Source of the DNA: Paracoccus gahaiensis
Lineage (GTDB): Bacteria; Pseudomonadota; Alphaproteobacteria; Rhodobacterales; Rhodobacteraceae
Assembly: GCF_005048225.1 (NCBI RefSeq)
Contig: NZ_SUNI01000003.1
Span: 124,001-188,000, forward strand
Direction of reading: 5' to 3'
Length of the DNA stretch: 64,000 nucleotides
The translations under genes and the position numbers were made by a program. The notes below the pieces were generated by a model. It worked only from the letters and a program-made list of their open reading frames with translations, had not been told where the DNA came from and did not search any database. Below, piece by piece: positions 61,305-64,000 of this stretch (the first letter of the stretch is position 1; each line of letters opens with the position of its first letter).

Positions 61305-63957
61305 GGCCCTGCTGGCCACCTGCCTCGCCTATGTCGCGCTGATGTTCGGCGTGGCCTATGCCGCCGACCGCGCGGCGGCGCGGGGCCATGTGCGCTGGCT
61401 GGACCATCCGCTGGTCTACACGATGTCGCTGTCGGTCTATTGCTCGGCCTGGACCTTCTACGGCGCGGTGGGCTACGCCTCGCGATCCGGCCTGGAATTC
61501 GCGACGATCTATCTGGGGCCGACGCTGGTCTTCACCGCCGCCTGGTGGGGCCTGAGGCGTCTGGTGCGGGTGGCGCGGATGCACCATGTCACCTCGGTCG
61601 CGGACCTGATCTCGGCGCGATTCGGCAAGTCGAACCGGCTGGCGGCCATCGTGACGCTGATCGCGGTCATCGCCTCGACCCCCTATATCGCGCTGCAGCT
61701 GCAATCGGTGCGCCTGTCCTTCGAGGTCTTCGCGACCAACGCCCCGAACGGCCCCGAGATCAACGGCGCCCTTGGCGGCACCGCGCTGTGGGTGGCTGCC
61801 GGGCTGGCGCTGTTCACCATCCTCTTCGGCACCCGCAACCTGGCCGCCGACGAACGCCACCACGGCGTCGTCACCGCCATCGCGCTGGAGGCGGTGGTCA
61901 AGCTGGTGGCCTTCATCGCGCTTGGGGTCTTCGTGGTCTGGGGCCTGGCCGACGGGCCGGGCGACATGCTGGACCGCATCGCCCGCACCGCCGCCGATCC
62001 GCAGGTGGCCGAGGGCTGGCTGTTGAAGCCCGACCGCTGGACGGCGTTGATCCTGGTCTCGGCGGCGGCGATCCTGACCCTGCCGCGCATGTTCCAGGTG
62101 ATGGTCGTCGAGGCCGCCGACGAGGAGCGCCTGCATGTCGCGGGCTGGGCCTTTCCGGCCTATCTGTTCGCCATGTCGCTCTTCGTGCTGCCCATCGCGG
62201 TGATGGGGCGCGAGCTTCTGCCCGCCGGATCGAACCCGGACCTGTACGTGCTGACCCTTCCTGCGGCGGCGGGGCAGGACATGCTGGCGCTGCTGGTCTT
62301 TCTGGGCGGCTTCTCGGCGGCGACCTCGATGGTGGTGGTCTGCGCGATCGCGGTGGCGACGATGGTGTCGAACCACTGGCTGGTGCCCGCCTGGCTGGCG
62401 CTGCGCCGCATCCCCTCGCCGGACGAGACCGACGACCTGCGCGGCTTCGTGCTGAACGCCCGGCGCATGGCGATCCTGGCCGTCATGGCGGCGGGCTGGG
62501 TCTATCACCAGGCCTCGGGCGGGACGGCGGCGCTGGCGGCGATGGGGCTGGTGGCCTTCACCGGCATGGCACAGGTGCTGCCCGCGATGCTGGGGGGCCT
62601 GTTATGGCGCGGCGCCAACCGCAAGGGCGCCTATGCGGGGATCGGATCGGGGCTGGTCCTGTGGATGGCGCTGATCTTCCTGCCCTCGGTGGGGGTGGGG
62701 GGCGATCTGCCGGTGCCGCCGGGGGTCGATCCCTGGACGGCGGCGGTGATGGCGTCGCTGATCGTGAACACGCTGGCCTTCATCGGCATGTCCATCTTTG
62801 GCTTTCCCGACCCGGTGGAACGCCTGCAGGGCCTGTCCTTCGTCTCGGCGGTGGAGCCCATCCGCCACAGCCGCATGATGCGCGGCGACGACCGGGCAGA
62901 GCCGCTGCTGGCGATGGCGCGCAAGGTCTGGGGGGCCGAGGCCGCGCTGCGCTATTTCCAGGCCGAGGCGCGGGCGCAGGGCCGGTCCGGCTATCTGCCC
63001 GACCTGACCCCGCGCTTCCTGACCCGGCTGGAGCGGCGGCTGGCGGGCTCGATCGGATCGGCGACGGCCCATGCGATGATCGACCGCGTGGCGGGGGGCG
63101 TGGCGCTGACTGTGGCCGACCTGCTGCAGGTCGCCGACGAGGCGCAGCGTGCCAAGGAGGAGACGCAGCGGCTGGAGGCCGCGCAGGCCGAACTGACCCG
63201 CACCGCCCGGCAGCTGCGCGAGGCCAATGACAAGCTGACCGACCTGTCGGTGCAGAAGGACGCCTTTCTCAGCCAGATCAGCCACGAGCTGCGCACCCCC
63301 ATGACCTCGGTCCGGGCCTTTTCCGAGATCCTCAAGGAGCCCGACCTGACGCCCGAGGACCGCAGCCGCTTTGCCGGGATCATCCATACCGAGGCCGGAC
63401 GGCTGACGCGGCTTCTGGACGATCTTCTGGACCTTTCGGTGCTGGAAAGCGGGCGGGCGCAGCTGAACGTGTCGGTCGTGAACCTGCACGACCTGATCAC
63501 CCGGGCACTGGCCGCCGCCTCGGCCACCCGGCCCGAGCGGGGGTTCCTGATCGACCGCGACCTGCCGGCCGAGCATCTGGGGCTGATCACCGATCCCGAC
63601 CGCCTGCTGCAGGTGCTGATCAATGTCATCACCAATGCCCGCAAATATTGCGACGCCGCCCATCCGGTGTTGATCCTGCGCACCCGCCGGCCCGAGACGG
63701 GGGGCGCGGTGATCGACATCGTGGACAATGGCAGCGGCATCGACAGCGGCCGCCAGTCGCTGATCTTCGAGAAGTTCGCCCGCCTGAACGACCCCGCCCG
63801 CGCCGGGGGGGCGGGCCTGGGCCTGGCCATCTGCCGCGAGATCATGCTGACCCTTGGCGGCGACATCAGCTATCTGCCCGGCCAGGGTGGTGCCGCATTC
63901 CGCATCACCCTGCCGCAGCGCCCGCCGGCCTCTGCGGGGTCCGAGCCGCCCGCTTAA
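61294..63957 (+). CDS. Sodium:solute symporter-type sensor histidine kinase (CbrA-like)
   Basis: An 887-residue protein. Residues 1-500 form an SLC5-like membrane domain with about 13 helices (SVYCSAWTFYGAVGYASRSG, HHVTSVADLISARFGKSNRLA, FLGGFSAATSMVVV). A STAC-like region (about 550-600: ALRYFQAEARAQG ... SATAHAMIDRVAGG), a coiled coil, HisKA with ISHELRTPMTSVR (His664) and a full HATPase domain (NVITNARKYC, DNGSGID, GGAGLGLAICREI) follow. The layout matches CbrA/CrbS, which sense nutrients such as histidine or acetate. Stop TAA 43 bases before the window end. Partner is likely the upstream receiver. Confidence 0.93.
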   Translation: MPFEALLATCLAYVALMFGVAYAADRAAARGHVRWLDHPLVYTMSLSVYCSAWTFYGAVGYASRSGLEFATIYLGPTLVFTAAWWGLRRLVRVARMHHVTSVADLISARFGKSNRLAAIVTLIAVIASTPYIALQLQSVRLSFEVFATNAPNGPEINGALGGTALWVAAGLALFTILFGTRNLAADERHHGVVTAIALEAVVKLVAFIALGVFVVWGLADGPGDMLDRIARTAADPQVAEGWLLKPDRWTALILVSAAAILTLPRMFQVMVVEAADEERLHVAGWAFPAYLFAMSLFVLPIAVMGRELLPAGSNPDLYVLTLPAAAGQDMLALLVFLGGFSAATSMVVVCAIAVATMVSNHWLVPAWLALRRIPSPDETDDLRGFVLNARRMAILAVMAAGWVYHQASGGTAALAAMGLVAFTGMAQVLPAMLGGLLWRGANRKGAYAGIGSGLVLWMALIFLPSVGVGGDLPVPPGVDPWTAAVMASLIVNTLAFIGMSIFGFPDPVERLQGLSFVSAVEPIRHSRMMRGDDRAEPLLAMARKVWGAEAALRYFQAEARAQGRSGYLPDLTPRFLTRLERRLAGSIGSATAHAMIDRVAGGVALTVADLLQVADEAQRAKEETQRLEAAQAELTRTARQLREANDKLTDLSVQKDAFLSQISHELRTPMTSVRAFSEILKEPDLTPEDRSRFAGIIHTEAGRLTRLLDDLLDLSVLESGRAQLNVSVVNLHDLITRALAAASATRPERGFLIDRDLPAEHLGLITDPDRLLQVLINVITNARKYCDAAHPVLILRTRRPETGGAVIDIVDNGSGIDSGRQSLIFEKFARLNDPARAGGAGLGLAICREIMLTLGGDISYLPGQGGAAFRITLPQRPPASAGSEPPA

Positions 63958-64000
63958 CGCTTTCTCAACCGCGACCGCCCAGATTGGGTCGTGGCGAGCA

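Noticed and set aside
59460..61319. Minus-strand open frame of about 620 codons opposite the XRE regulator and response regulator
   Set aside because: Arg/Pro/Ala/Ser-rich translation without motifs, antisense to conserved genes.

Overview
The window is a GC-rich, gene-dense stretch of an alphaproteobacterial chromosome, most like Paracoccus or a close relative in the Rhodobacterales. This rests on the gene families and their arrangement (ectABC-ask, a seven-gene Mrp operon, hflKC-degP, tatABC, LOV and bacteriophytochrome kinases), not on any database match. I saw no tRNA, rRNA, insertion sequence, prophage or CRISPR array.

Layout. 1-4.9 kb: tail of a sulfate ABC permease, then a light-sensing locus in which a blue-light LOV histidine kinase plus a single-domain response regulator converge on a bacteriophytochrome-heme oxygenase pair. 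4.9-9.5 kb: ectoine operon ectA-ectB-ectC-ask with a divergent MarR regulator and a clear intrinsic terminator. 9.5-10.5 kb: thioesterase and biotin transporter BioY. 10.9-16.8 kb: mrpABCDEFG Na+/H+ antiporter. Ectoine and Mrp together suggest a salt- or alkali-tolerant organism.

16.9-29.6 kb: housekeeping genes (rnd, tandem GNAT, PAS protein, gmk, PhoR-like kinase, rpiA, gor, hflK, hflC, degP, ferredoxin, DUF2141). 29.6-33 kb: LysR regulator divergent from glutaryl-CoA dehydrogenase and a CaiB-type CoA-transferase. 33-37.1 kb: a five-gene minus-strand operon of GTP cyclohydrolase II, zinc-less MDR dehydrogenase, a PTPS-like protein lacking its catalytic residues, a SAM methyltransferase and a stand-alone RibD reductase domain. 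This looks like a dedicated pteridine/flavin-type pathway and is the best candidate here for an undescribed system.

37.3-43.2 kb: FkbM methyltransferase, inositol-monophosphatase family protein and an RND efflux pair. 43.2-55.1 kb: a GntR regulator divergent from an 11-kb catabolic operon (GGT-family hydrolase, transporter, PaoABC-type molybdo-hydroxylase, YdeP-type molybdoenzyme, second transporter, M20 amidase), plausibly for ureide or N-heterocycle degradation. 55.1-64 kb: aspartic protease, MarC, tatABC, DUF815 ATPase, an XRE regulator carrying a histidine-kinase-like helical hairpin, then a response regulator, a small membrane protein and a sodium-symporter-type histidine kinase, with alternative RNA hairpins between the first two.

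Many genes overlap by ATGA, so translational coupling is common. Start codons were chosen by family N-termini, Shine-Dalgarno sequences and gene spacing. All functions are inferred from sequence alone.
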